The notes under the pieces: generated by a model
Seen by the model: only the letters and a program-made list of their open reading frames with translations
Told to the model about the DNA's origin: nothing
Database searches by the model: none
Made by a program: the position numbers and the translations under genes
Part shown: positions 55,607 through 64,000 of the stretch, piece by piece
How the letters are laid out: every line of letters starts with the position of its first letter
How positions within the stretch are numbered: the first letter of the stretch is position 1
NCBI GenBank assembly: GCA_036873755.1
Contig: JAVTVY010025384.1
Coordinates: 52,769-116,768 of the forward strand
Source: Hanleya hanleyi
Lineage: Eukaryota > Mollusca > Polyplacophora > Lepidopleurida > Hanleyidae
DNA length: 64,000 nt
Direction: 5' to 3'

Positions 55607-56338
55607 AAGTCTCAGATCGCGAAGCGCAGGGGTAATACAAATATGAGGGCTGAATTTCCCCTACCCCTAGTATGGTTGGCGCTAGTGGACAAAATTTCAC
55701 AAATAGCCCTCGGGCTAATTCGATTTAATCCTAGGGCTAATTCGATTTAATCCTAGGACTAAATCGACCAATCGTAATACAAGTCTCAGATCGCGAAGCG
55801 CAGGGGTAATACAAATATGAGGGCTGAATTTCCCCTACCCCTATTCCGGTTTAAAAAATTTCAAAACCAGTCAGCATCAAACAATTGCATGTAGCAACCT
55901 TATCTACATGCAATTTAATTTTAGGTATTTAATTGACCGGGAGATGTCGATCTTCCAGAAAAAGAAGTCAAAAAAAATCTACGTGCGGGGTGCTACGGAA
56001 TGACATGTTCTCGCGAGTGGCTCCCGGACAAGTATAAGAAGAGAGTTGTGAAGCTGAGTCGTTGTGCCTTTTAGCCCAGATATGTTCCGAAGAAGGCAAG
56101 CGATGTGTGTCTGTGGGATGGTGGGACGTGTGTCTGTGGGAAGGTGGGATGATTTCTGTGCCTCTGTATGGGATGGAATAACAGCATACCATACTATTGT
56201 CATAACAAAGATACGCCAGGAGATCAAGTATGGTTGGCGCTAGTGGACAAAATTTCACAAATAGCCCTCGGGCTAATTCGATTTAATCCTAGGGCTAATT
56301 CGATTTAATCCTAGGACTAAATCGACCAATCGTAATAC
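55607..56338. repeat. Two interleaved direct repeats (about 62 and 111 bp)
   Basis: The 62-bp block starting AAGTCTCAGATCGCGAAGCG occurs at 55607 and 55781. The 111-bp block starting GTATGGTTGGCGCTAGTGGA occurs at 55670 and 56228. Copies look identical, so the duplications are recent. Confidence 0.85.
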
Positions 56339-56339
56339 A

Positions 56340-56525
56340 TTTCCTAAACCCCGGATTATATTCATTTAGTTCTCGGACTAAATGATTTAGCCCTCGGGTT
56401 GATTTGATCCAGTCTTGGACTGAATGATTTAACCCGCGGACTAGATGATTTAACCCGCGGACTAGATGATTTAGCCCGCGGACTAAATGCATTTAATCCT
56501 AGGTCTAATTCGATTTAGTTAGGGT
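56340..56525. repeat. Array of short palindromic CCGCGG/CTAAAT units
   Basis: Repeated 20-24-bp units alternating GGACTAGATGATTTAACCCG and its complement-like form. The same unit type forms the ends of the palindrome at 56541-58746. Confidence 0.75.
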
Positions 56526-56540
56526 TAAATTGACCAATTG

Positions 56541-58746
56541 TAATACATTTCCTAAACCTCGGGTTATATATATTTAGCTCTCGGACTGAACGATTTAGCC
56601 CTCGGGCTTGAATATTTAACCCTCGGAGTTATTTAATCAGTCCTCGGACTGAATGATTTAACCCGCGGACTAGATGATTTAGTCCGCGGGCTGGATTATT
56701 TAGTCCGAGGGCTAGATTGTCCAATCAAATGTGCGTTTCTAGACCGCATATTAATCAAGAGCAAGATTAGAAGATGGCCACGTGGTATAAAGTTGGCGCG
56801 TTTGTTCGTTTTGATCCTTGCATATTTGTTAGGCTGTCAGTCTCAGACCCCAATTGACTGCCCGTTGTCAAGTAATAACACTTTGACATGATAACAGTAA
56901 AGTGTAAACACATATACTGAATTTATGGATTAAATCCTGCTCGTGTTTGCCTTGCATTGAGAGCAGCTGGATAAGCCATTATCGGTTTTACGGCGGTAAT
57001 CTGCTCCCTTAGAGGCTTTGATGTACCAGGCCTGGTAGTTATACAGCACTATATGTACACAAAGATTTTTGATAGCATGGTCAAACCACGTTCCCCAATT
57101 GAAAGCGTTCATACCAAGTTTTGCAAGTTTACTATTGGGGTGAACAAAAAGGCATGTAATGCTGCTGTACGGGCAGAATTGAGCAGAATTCCCATGGTAC
57201 TACAAGCCAAGATTAACTGTTAATTTGCCGAACTCCAGGCTTGTGAAACAGGCTTATCGGCATTGTCTTCAATTTTCCGAGCCTGGGAGTTCTACATACT
57301 GTAACAAAATCTCCAAACATTAAGAATAATGGAAAATTTCAACTTGGTGATATATACATGTATGTAAAATAATACTTGGGTATCTACTTAATACGAAAAT
57401 TACATGGACCACGACATTCTAACATGAAGGGAAATTCGTCACCAATGTCTCTGTGTTGCAAAATTTACAGACACATGAATGTACCTGCTATACTTCGCCA
57501 AGACGTTGTTATAAACGTATCCCTCTTCTGGCATGGTATTAAGGGGAGCAGCGCGTTTATACCCGAAAATCCGATTAATTAACCTTTCCCACCCCTTGTC
57601 AGCATTTTGACGATTTCTTCTCAATGGTCCTGAAATTCACTCACATGTCAATGTCGATACGAGGAAGATATTGAAAGAAGAAAAATATAAAAAAAATATA
57701 ATTTAATATTTATATTCATTTTGTACGTAATTTTAGTCAATGGGAATGTCAATCGGGCTGAAACCAGTTAAATATTAGAACCCCAAATGCAGCGTCAAGT
57801 TGATCTACAAGTGTCAAACAATACAGCCGAAAAAAACAAGACAAAACAAGAAATATGAAATGAAAAATTAATATTAAGAAGGACTTGGTTAATATTTTCA
57901 CCGCAGTATGGGGAAAATAGTCGTCTAGCATAATTGTTTGACACATGTAGTTCGATTTGACGCTGAATTTGGAGTTCTTGGAATTAACTGGGTCAATCCC
58001 GATTGACATTCCCAAACTAAAATTACGGACAATATAAATGTAAATATGATTTTTTTTTTTCTTCTTTCAGAAACTTTCCCGTGTAGAGATTGACAAGTGG
58101 GTGAATTTTCATGACCTTTCTCTAAGCCGTTGGGTAGAAATCGCTAAAAGACTGACAAGGGGTAGCGAAAATTTGATTAATATATAGGATTATCGAGTAT
58201 AAATCCTCATTAAGCAATAAGAAGATTTACCACCCCAATAGTGAATGTTTCAAACAAAAAGTGCTAGTATAGATATGCTTTGCACCAGTTACAAAAGTCT
58301 TAGAAAACAACAATTTTTATATCTCAAATTATCGGACAACACGTTCTCAATAGATATTTGGTTGAGACACACCATGGCGCATTCCCACAAATACATGTTT
58401 GTCCAGCCTTCATATACGGCCGTAGTCTTGTTCACCGAAAAAAGCCTGTGTACAGATGTACTGAATTATTTGTTGTGACCGACCTCCTAAACATGCACTT
58501 GTTTGGTCCGTGCAATATGCGGTCTAGAAACGCACAATTCATTGGACAATCCAGACCTCGGGCTAAATAATCTAGCCCCCGTGCTAAATCATCTAGTCCG
58601 CGGGTTAAATCATCTAGTCTGTGGGTTAAATCATTCAGTCCGAGGATTGAATCAATCACTTCGGAGGTTAAATATTCAAGCCCGAGGGCTACATCGTTTT
58701 GTACGAGAGCTAAATGTATATAACCCGAGGTTTAGGAAATGTATTA
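56541..58746. mobile_element. 2.2-kb imperfect palindrome (foldback-type element)
   Basis: The left edge TAATACATTTCCTAAACCTC is matched inverted at the right edge ending 58746. Inward, many further blocks pair across the centre: CCGCGG-unit arrays (56560-56740 with 58545-58735), 57540-57660 with 58070-58200, and 57720-57825 with 57930-58040. The loop is about 57826-57929. Part of the left arm (about 56760-57520) has no clear partner. No transposase frame. Confidence 0.75.
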
Positions 58747-59136
58747 TAAATCAAATTAATGCCTTATCATTAATTTTCATTATTAGGATGCGAGCAATAG
58801 TTGTAATTCTGTATTGTAAGGATACATTTGATAAATCATTGTACAATGCAAGGGAGATAATCGTTAATTGTGCAAATCGCCTGATCTCCCTTTGACCACG
58901 ACGACAGGAGATGAGCCACTGTAAGTCCATTCTGTCGATGATTGGTTGCTTCCCTGCATGCGTTGATGTAAGCGGGACCACGAGGCCCGCACAGTTCACT
59001 TGGACGGGGAAGCCATAGCAGGAGACACGCACACACCGGAGTAATTGCTGTTACCAGTAATTTGTATGTATTTGGTTTTAAATTTGGTTTTAAATTGTTA
59101 ATTTTGACTTAGTTTTTCTCCGTGTGTGTGTTTAAT

Positions 59137-60510
59137 ATGAGAGCCAGACCGAACCGGCAGAGAAGGCCGCCAAAAAGATTGGCGCCCACTGACCAAGTGG
59201 ATTCCGAGTGTCAGATGCCGGCCAAAGTCAGCAAGGGAAAGCGGGGGAAAAGCTCGGGAAGGAGCGGGAATTCGCCTCCGCCTTCCTCCGCAGCGGATCT
59301 TGGTGGTTTTGAATCGGATCTGCAAAGTCATCTGCTTCCATCGACAAGTGCAGCACGTAATATCGCAACCGCCGGTGCCAGCGGTTCAGCTTCGACAACA
59401 AGCGTGACAGGTAATATGGGTACAGGTATGGATTGTCTGAATAATAGGGCCCCAGCCCTTCATACTGTTAACTTTAATGGTCAAAATTTAGCTGAAGGTT
59501 TTGGGGTGCCGACTAACTATAATTCTGGTAGCAGTTATCGAATACAGCATGGTGACAATTTGCACGGTATGCACTTGCAACCGCCCCCTTTTTCGTCCAA
59601 TCAGAATGACTCCTCCTCTCACGCATCATGCTCCGCAGTGCACGTGTCTCGTAGTGCATTGGCACCTAGGTTGACTGCGTTTTCGGATGGTAATATTAAC
59701 GCTGTTCACCGTCCTCTCCCATCGCCCAGCATGCAAGCTCTAAATACAGCCACGATAGGCGTACAGCCTGAGTCTGCAGGTACCTCAAGTGCGATAGAGT
59801 TGGGCGGTTGGGGATTAGCCCCAGCATTAGCGGTACAGCCGACCCCTTTAGTTAGTGCATGTGATGATCTAGAGACGCATGTCCCACATGCTATTCAGGC
59901 GAAAATCTGGGCAGGAGAATACATCGAGCTTCCCCTGTTGCTAAAGACAGCGCAAGAATTACGCGAGCAAGTGTGTTCATTGGCTCTTGCGGGTAAGGAA
60001 GGTGAACCGGTTTTGCTTCGCCCCAAAATACAAATTAAAAAGATTGAAAACATTGAGAAGTGGACATCTGCTTTTTTAATCTTTAGTAGCATTTATTTGC
60101 AACAGCATCCATCACGTGCACGTCAGTTGCTAAAATATATGAGCATAGTCCGAATGTTAGCAGCACGAGTGACCGGTGCAGCATTCGCTGTCTATGACCA
60201 GCAATTTCGCCTCCGAATGTCAAAGCATCCAAATTCTTCCTGGGGGGCTATTGATTGCGAGCTGTGGATGACTTGCCTACTTCCGCCTGCTACTAGTGTT
60301 GACAGCCGCTCTGTTGTTACCAATAGAGGTAATCGGGCTGGTAGCGGTAACCGTTATTGCTTTGCCTACAATGGTGATGGCTGCAGTAGGAACAATTGTA
60401 GATTTGTCCATAAATGCATGAAATGTTCAGGGTCGCATGCAGCTAGAACATGCACGGTTAACAAGAACGGTAAGAAGGGCAATTTTCGTCCCTCCACTTC
60501 AGCTAATTAA
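59137..60510 (+). CDS. Gag-like ORF1 of a Ngaro/DIRS-like retroelement
   Basis: 457 codons from ATG 59137, uninterrupted. The N-terminus is basic and low-complexity, with a Ser/Gly-rich middle. Near residues 405-440 a C-x7-C-x4-C-x3-H cluster is followed by CMKCSGSHAARTC (C-x2-C-x3-H-x4-C zinc knuckle), a typical nucleic-acid-binding end for a capsid-like retroelement protein. Its end overlaps the reverse transcriptase frame (which is open from about 60437), as in DIRS-type elements. Confidence 0.7.
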   Translation: MRARPNRQRRPPKRLAPTDQVDSECQMPAKVSKGKRGKSSGRSGNSPPPSSAADLGGFESDLQSHLLPSTSAARNIATAGASGSASTTSVTGNMGTGMDCLNNRAPALHTVNFNGQNLAEGFGVPTNYNSGSSYRIQHGDNLHGMHLQPPPFSSNQNDSSSHASCSAVHVSRSALAPRLTAFSDGNINAVHRPLPSPSMQALNTATIGVQPESAGTSSAIELGGWGLAPALAVQPTPLVSACDDLETHVPHAIQAKIWAGEYIELPLLLKTAQELREQVCSLALAGKEGEPVLLRPKIQIKKIENIEKWTSAFLIFSSIYLQQHPSRARQLLKYMSIVRMLAARVTGAAFAVYDQQFRLRMSKHPNSSWGAIDCELWMTCLLPPATSVDSRSVVTNRGNRAGSGNRYCFAYNGDGCSRNNCRFVHKCMKCSGSHAARTCTVNKNGKKGNFRPSTSAN

Positions 60511-61566
60511 CACACAAAGTGACAACAATCTACCCTTCAGGAGCCTCATGAGTGATCAGGTTGATTCGTGTATCCCGACGGAGTTACTTTCTTTGGCAAA
60601 TACACCTATCAAAATTGATAGATTATGTTTTTGGTTGCAAGATTACCCAGAAAAAGAAGACAAAATATTATTAGAGAATGGATTCCGATTTGGATTTTCT
60701 CTGCATTACACAGGGCCGCATAAACCTGTTAATGCCCCAAACTTAAAATCACTTCACCTAGCGGAGGATTTGGTGGCTAAGAAAATTGACAAAGAAATAA
60801 AGTTAGGTAGGGTAGCTGGCCCATTTAGTGAGCGTCCGATTCCGACTTTAAGGATATCCCCTATAGGTTTAATACCTAAGAAAACTCCTGGGGAGTATAG
60901 GCTTATTCAACACCTCTCTTATCCAAAAGGATAATGCAGTGAGAATTATTCAGACCCTGGGTAGGGGGGCATTAATGGCCAAAGCTGATATCAAGTCTGC
61001 TTTCTATTTACTACCAGTCCATCCAGATGATTTTGATCAATTAGGTTTCATGTTTCAGGGCCTATATTTCGTCTCAAAAGTTTTACCTATGGGATGTTCG
61101 ATCTCATGTGCTACCTTTGAACGGTTTAGCACTTTTATTGAGTGGTGTGTTAAGAAGGTGACAGGCCTTGATACAATGGAGCACTATATTGATGATTTTT
61201 TCATGGCCGGAGAAGCGGGCTCCAGGAACTGTGATTATTTAGTGCAAGCATTAGAGGCAGTATGTCATGATATAGGGGTACCCCTTGCCGACGAAAAAAA
61301 ATGTAGGGCCGTGCACATGTCTGCCATATTTGGGCCTGGAGTTGGACTCCAATGAAATGGTGGTAAGAATTCCACAAGACAAATTATCCGAACTCCGTAA
61401 CCGTTTGATCCAAGCCCATAGCTGCCAAAAAATACAGCTACGGGAGCTTCAGTCACTTATAGGCCTACTGAATTTCACTTGTCGTGCCATTGTGCCAGGT
61501 AGAGCTTTTTGTAGGCGCCTAATAGACGCTACTATAGGGGTGGTAAAACCACATCATCACATTTAG
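60437..61566 (+). pseudogene. Reverse transcriptase region, frameshifted
   Basis: Three frames together make a DIRS/Ngaro-type RT: SPIGLIPKKTPGEYRLIQHL, then MAKADIKSAFYLLPVHPDDF, LPMGCSISCATFERFS and the catalytic HYIDDFF, then CLPYLGLELDSNEMVVRIPQ and the RT-connecting region. The frame breaks near 60925-60935 and near 61290-61305 (beside an eight-A run), with another near 61562 before RNase H. This copy's polyprotein is therefore not intact unless these are sequencing errors or introns. Confidence 0.75.
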
Positions 61567-62122
61567 GGTCACTTCTGAGATAAAAGCTGATTTGATAACC
61601 TGGTTGACCTTTCTTGAGCTGTATAATGGGAGGAGTGTTTTTATTGATCAGTTTTGGTTGTCCAACAATAACCTTGAGTTGTATACCGATGCAGCCGGTA
61701 GTCATGGGATGGGGGCCTATTTTGATGGTCACTGGGCATACAGCTCTTGGCCTGAGAGCTGGCATAGTTCGGGAATTACGAAAGATATCACATTCCTTGA
61801 GCTATTCCCTATTGTGGTTGCAGTTGTGCTCTGGGCGGATCAATTCCAGAATAAGAAAATTATTTTCAATTCCGATAACATGGCAGTTGTAGAAATTGTG
61901 AATAAACAGTCGAGTAAGTCCCCGAGAGTTATGAAGTTGGTTCGCCGGCTGGTGCTAGCATGTTTAAAGCACAACATTCTCTTTAAAACGCGTCATGTTG
62001 AAGGCATCAATAATCAGATTCCTGATTCAATATCCCGTTTTCAGTGGCCCCGTTTCCGTCAACTGGCTCCACGGGCAGACGCAGAACCAACCCTCATCCC
62101 CGAGTGGCTCTGGAGAATTTAG
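61566..62122 (+). pseudogene. RNase H domain of the Ngaro/DIRS-like element
   Basis: LELYTDAAGSHGMGAYF carries the first Asp, TFLELFPIVVAV the Glu, IIFNSDNMAVVEIVN the second Asp and HVEGINNQIPDSISR the C-terminal block. One extra T near 61562 appears to separate it from the RT frame. The 3' end overlaps the recombinase frame by about 80 bases, as is common in this element class. Confidence 0.75.
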
Positions 62123-63015
62123 ACGAAGAAACCAATAAATTAGTACAGAATTCACTGGCTCCGCGTACATGGGCTGCATATGAAGCTGGAGTTACCTCCC
62201 TTCATCATTTTCGTGAATACATGAATATCGCCCAGTTATGGCCAGTGCCTGTTAATGTGATTATGCAATATATTGCCTATTTGTCGCAGCAGAAATATTC
62301 ACCTGCCACGGCCAGTACATACCTCGCTGGTATCTCGTACAGACATAAATTCCTGCACTTAACTGATCCTACGCAAGATTTCATTGTCAGGAAGATGATG
62401 GATGGCTTCAGGCGTGCTGGTGCCCAGCATGACATTCGATTGCCCATTACTTTGCCACTTCTAACTGCTATTTTAAATGCTCTCCCACATGTATGTAAAT
62501 CTAGTTACGAAGCCCGGTTGTTCCAGGCAGCATATCTGTTGGCGTTCTGTGGATTTCTGCGAGTCGGAGAATTAACTTCCGACAATAAATCAAGGCATAA
62601 CCCAAAGGCATTAGGACTTGATGATATCAGGATTGATTCCACCAAGCAGCTTATGTTACTTGAGATCCGTTTTGACCAGCTTGGGCGGGGAACAACTTTG
62701 ATAATTCCTGACAATAACACGCTGCAGCCACTACATTACATTATGGCATATATGCATTTGCGCAGGGATATACCTGGTTGTCAGCTCCTAGTGCATTTTG
62801 ATGGCCTTCCCTTGAGTCGGTACCAGTTTTCCGCCATTTTGAAAAAATCACTTGTATTCATCAATCACCCCGCAGCACGTTATTCCTCGCATTCGTTTCG
62901 CATTGGCCATGCATCCCATGCGCATGCCCAGGGCGTACCATCAGAGACTATAAAGCTTCTTGGTAGATGGAAGTCCTCTGTATATCAGAGATACATTCGA
63001 CTTCCACTGTGCTAA
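62044..63015 (+). CDS. Tyrosine recombinase of the Ngaro/DIRS-like element
   Basis: The open frame has no ATG at its left end, so it is probably reached by splicing, frameshift or overlap. It has a SAM-like N-terminal domain (SLAPRTWAAYEAGVTSLHHF), FCGFLRVGEL with the first catalytic Arg (near residue 172), HSFRIGHASHAHAQG with the His-x-x-Arg pair (near 287) and LLGRWKSSVYQRYIR with the nucleophile Tyr. This enzyme replaces the DDE integrase of LTR elements and would integrate a circular intermediate. All catalytic positions are visible. Confidence 0.85.
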   Translation: MAPFPSTGSTGRRRTNPHPRVALENLDEETNKLVQNSLAPRTWAAYEAGVTSLHHFREYMNIAQLWPVPVNVIMQYIAYLSQQKYSPATASTYLAGISYRHKFLHLTDPTQDFIVRKMMDGFRRAGAQHDIRLPITLPLLTAILNALPHVCKSSYEARLFQAAYLLAFCGFLRVGELTSDNKSRHNPKALGLDDIRIDSTKQLMLLEIRFDQLGRGTTLIIPDNNTLQPLHYIMAYMHLRRDIPGCQLLVHFDGLPLSRYQFSAILKKSLVFINHPAARYSSHSFRIGHASHAHAQGVPSETIKLLGRWKSSVYQRYIRLPLC

Positions 63016-63216
63016 TTCGTAATCATGCAATTTAATTGATTAGCCTGGTGTTATACCATGTATATGTGGCATATTTAGTTACATTGATTTTGTACTTAAC
63101 CAGATTAAGTAGGTAAGCAGGCCAGCTGATCTGAGTCGCTGCCTTATGCTAAATTTGCAGCACATCTCGGGTCAGGGGGCCTGACTGGATCTGAAATTAT
63201 TCATATGTCTTTTTGA

Positions 63217-63786
63217 GTCTTTATAGCTGCCAGCAGAAGAAGGGACCTAACAGTATGGCTCGTGGGCTCTAGCATCATATACTGGGCTCAGCGGCGAGCC
63301 ACCAGAAAATCCAGCGGGTCAAATCTGGGCCTTCAGCGTCATGGCATTAATATCCACTGGGAGGGGATTCGGGGAATGTGCTGGGATGGCGTACTTAAAC
63401 TTATAAACATTAAGTTAAAGTATCATGCCACCCCAGATATAATTATTGTTCATGCTGGTGCCAACGACATCTCTTGGGTCAATAGTTGCCCTCTTTTGCA
63501 TACAATGGTGAAGGATCTCCGCCATGTACAAGAGCTGCTCCCCCGATGTAAAGTAGGTTTTTCTCATATGTTGCCCAGGCGCTCTTGGCCCAATGCTCAG
63601 GATGCATCCAAAGTAGAAATTGCCCGCCGACGTGTTAATCGTGCCGTAGGAAACAAGTTATGGCACATGGGTGGGTTTGTTATCTGTCACCCTGATATTC
63701 GAGCAGATATGTCCCCCCTTTTCAGGCCAGATGGCGTGCATATGTCAGAAATTGGATGCGATTTTCTATTGAGAGGGGGCCCTTGA
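63217..63786 (+). CDS. SGNH/GDSL-type hydrolase domain of the Ngaro-like element
   Basis: Open from 63217 (a TGA precedes) to TGA 63784-63786, without an N-terminal ATG. A TCTTTATAG at 63218-63226 could be a splice acceptor joining it to upstream coding sequence. Blocks visible: LTVWLVGSSIIYWA (block I serine region), IIVHAGANDISW (block III Gly/Asn) and RPDGVHMSEIG (block V Asp-x-x-His). SGNH hydrolases act as esterases; related domains are known in Ngaro elements, where their role is unclear. Confidence 0.75.
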   Translation, partial: VFIAASRRRDLTVWLVGSSIIYWAQRRATRKSSGSNLGLQRHGINIHWEGIRGMCWDGVLKLINIKLKYHATPDIIIVHAGANDISWVNSCPLLHTMVKDLRHVQELLPRCKVGFSHMLPRRSWPNAQDASKVEIARRRVNRAVGNKLWHMGGFVICHPDIRADMSPLFRPDGVHMSEIGCDFLLRGGP

Positions 63787-64000
63787 GGAGCTTATTCTCA
63801 GGGATGTGCGATACTTTCCCCCTACTGGTTATTGATAATTCCGGTGAATCTACAGTGCATATTATTTGGCTGAATTCCAAAATATAGTGAGCGAGCCATG
63901 GTTTTTATATGTTGCAGTGACAAGGTTTGGGGCAAGCCTCTATTGAGATGCTTGTGTGGCATTCAATTTCATCTGGCAGGCTGTTAAGGCGCGTATCATG

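Larger units (their letters stand above)
59000..64000 (+). mobile_element. Ngaro/DIRS-like tyrosine-recombinase retroelement, 3' end not in window
   Basis: Gene order gag-like, RT, RNase H, tyrosine recombinase, SGNH hydrolase, all on +. No LTRs or DDE integrase. The order and SGNH ORF point to Ngaro rather than classic DIRS. The split direct repeats that would prove it are not visible, perhaps because they lie beyond 64000. The left boundary is approximate. Frameshifts in RT argue for a non-autonomous copy. Confidence 0.75.

Overview
This window is animal nuclear DNA. It has split genes with GT-AG introns, an extracellular multidomain gene, minisatellites in almost every intron, a kilobase-scale satellite, and several metazoan transposon families (LINE, Ngaro/DIRS-like tyrosine-recombinase retroelement, Mutator-like DDE element, TTAA-flanked MITEs, foldback elements). 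The content suggests a marine invertebrate (lophotrochozoan, hemichordate or cephalochordate-like), but I cannot name a phylum from the sequence. No bacterial operons, CRISPR arrays, tRNA or rRNA genes were recognised.

Left half (about 1.6-30.5 kb, + strand): one large split gene for a secreted modular protein. Its order is a CAP/SCP domain (exons at 1609-11120), an EGF-like module, a ShK module, a proline-rich linker, a second ShK, seven more EGF-like modules (two identical, from a recent tandem duplication), and a terminal ShK ending in TAA at 29860-29862. Seventeen exons sum to 1,899 bases (632 codons plus stop) with matching splice phases. Every exon boundary between modules downstream of the CAP domain is phase 1, the exon-shuffling signature. 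The signal-peptide exon was not found and probably lies left of the window. The introns hold a 5'-truncated LINE with a 15-bp target duplication, a 3-kb TIR element, a TTAA MITE sitting inside a minisatellite, and many minisatellites (25, 33, 37, 48, 53, 54 bp units).

Middle (30.5-48 kb): a mostly non-coding stretch, then a segmental duplication. Each copy has a GC-rich block with repeated GCGCATGCGC palindromes followed by a 24-bp satellite (33.2-36.05 kb and 42.07-47.87 kb). The second GC-rich block is split by a 5,335-bp insertion (36435-41769) with 452/431-bp terminal direct repeats, a 4-bp AGGT target duplication and a visible empty site in the sister copy. The insertion carries a 684-codon Mutator-like transposase ORF, an antisense His-Me/HNH-type zinc-loop endonuclease-like ORF, and a reverse-transcriptase tail. 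This combination is the best candidate for an undescribed mobile system here.

Right (48-64 kb): repeat-rich DNA with a second copy of the TTAA MITE, a 2.2-kb imperfect palindrome (56541-58746), and at the end a Ngaro/DIRS-like retroelement (gag-like ORF, frameshifted RT, RNase H, tyrosine recombinase, SGNH hydrolase) that probably runs past the window edge. No host gene was recognised right of 30.6 kb.
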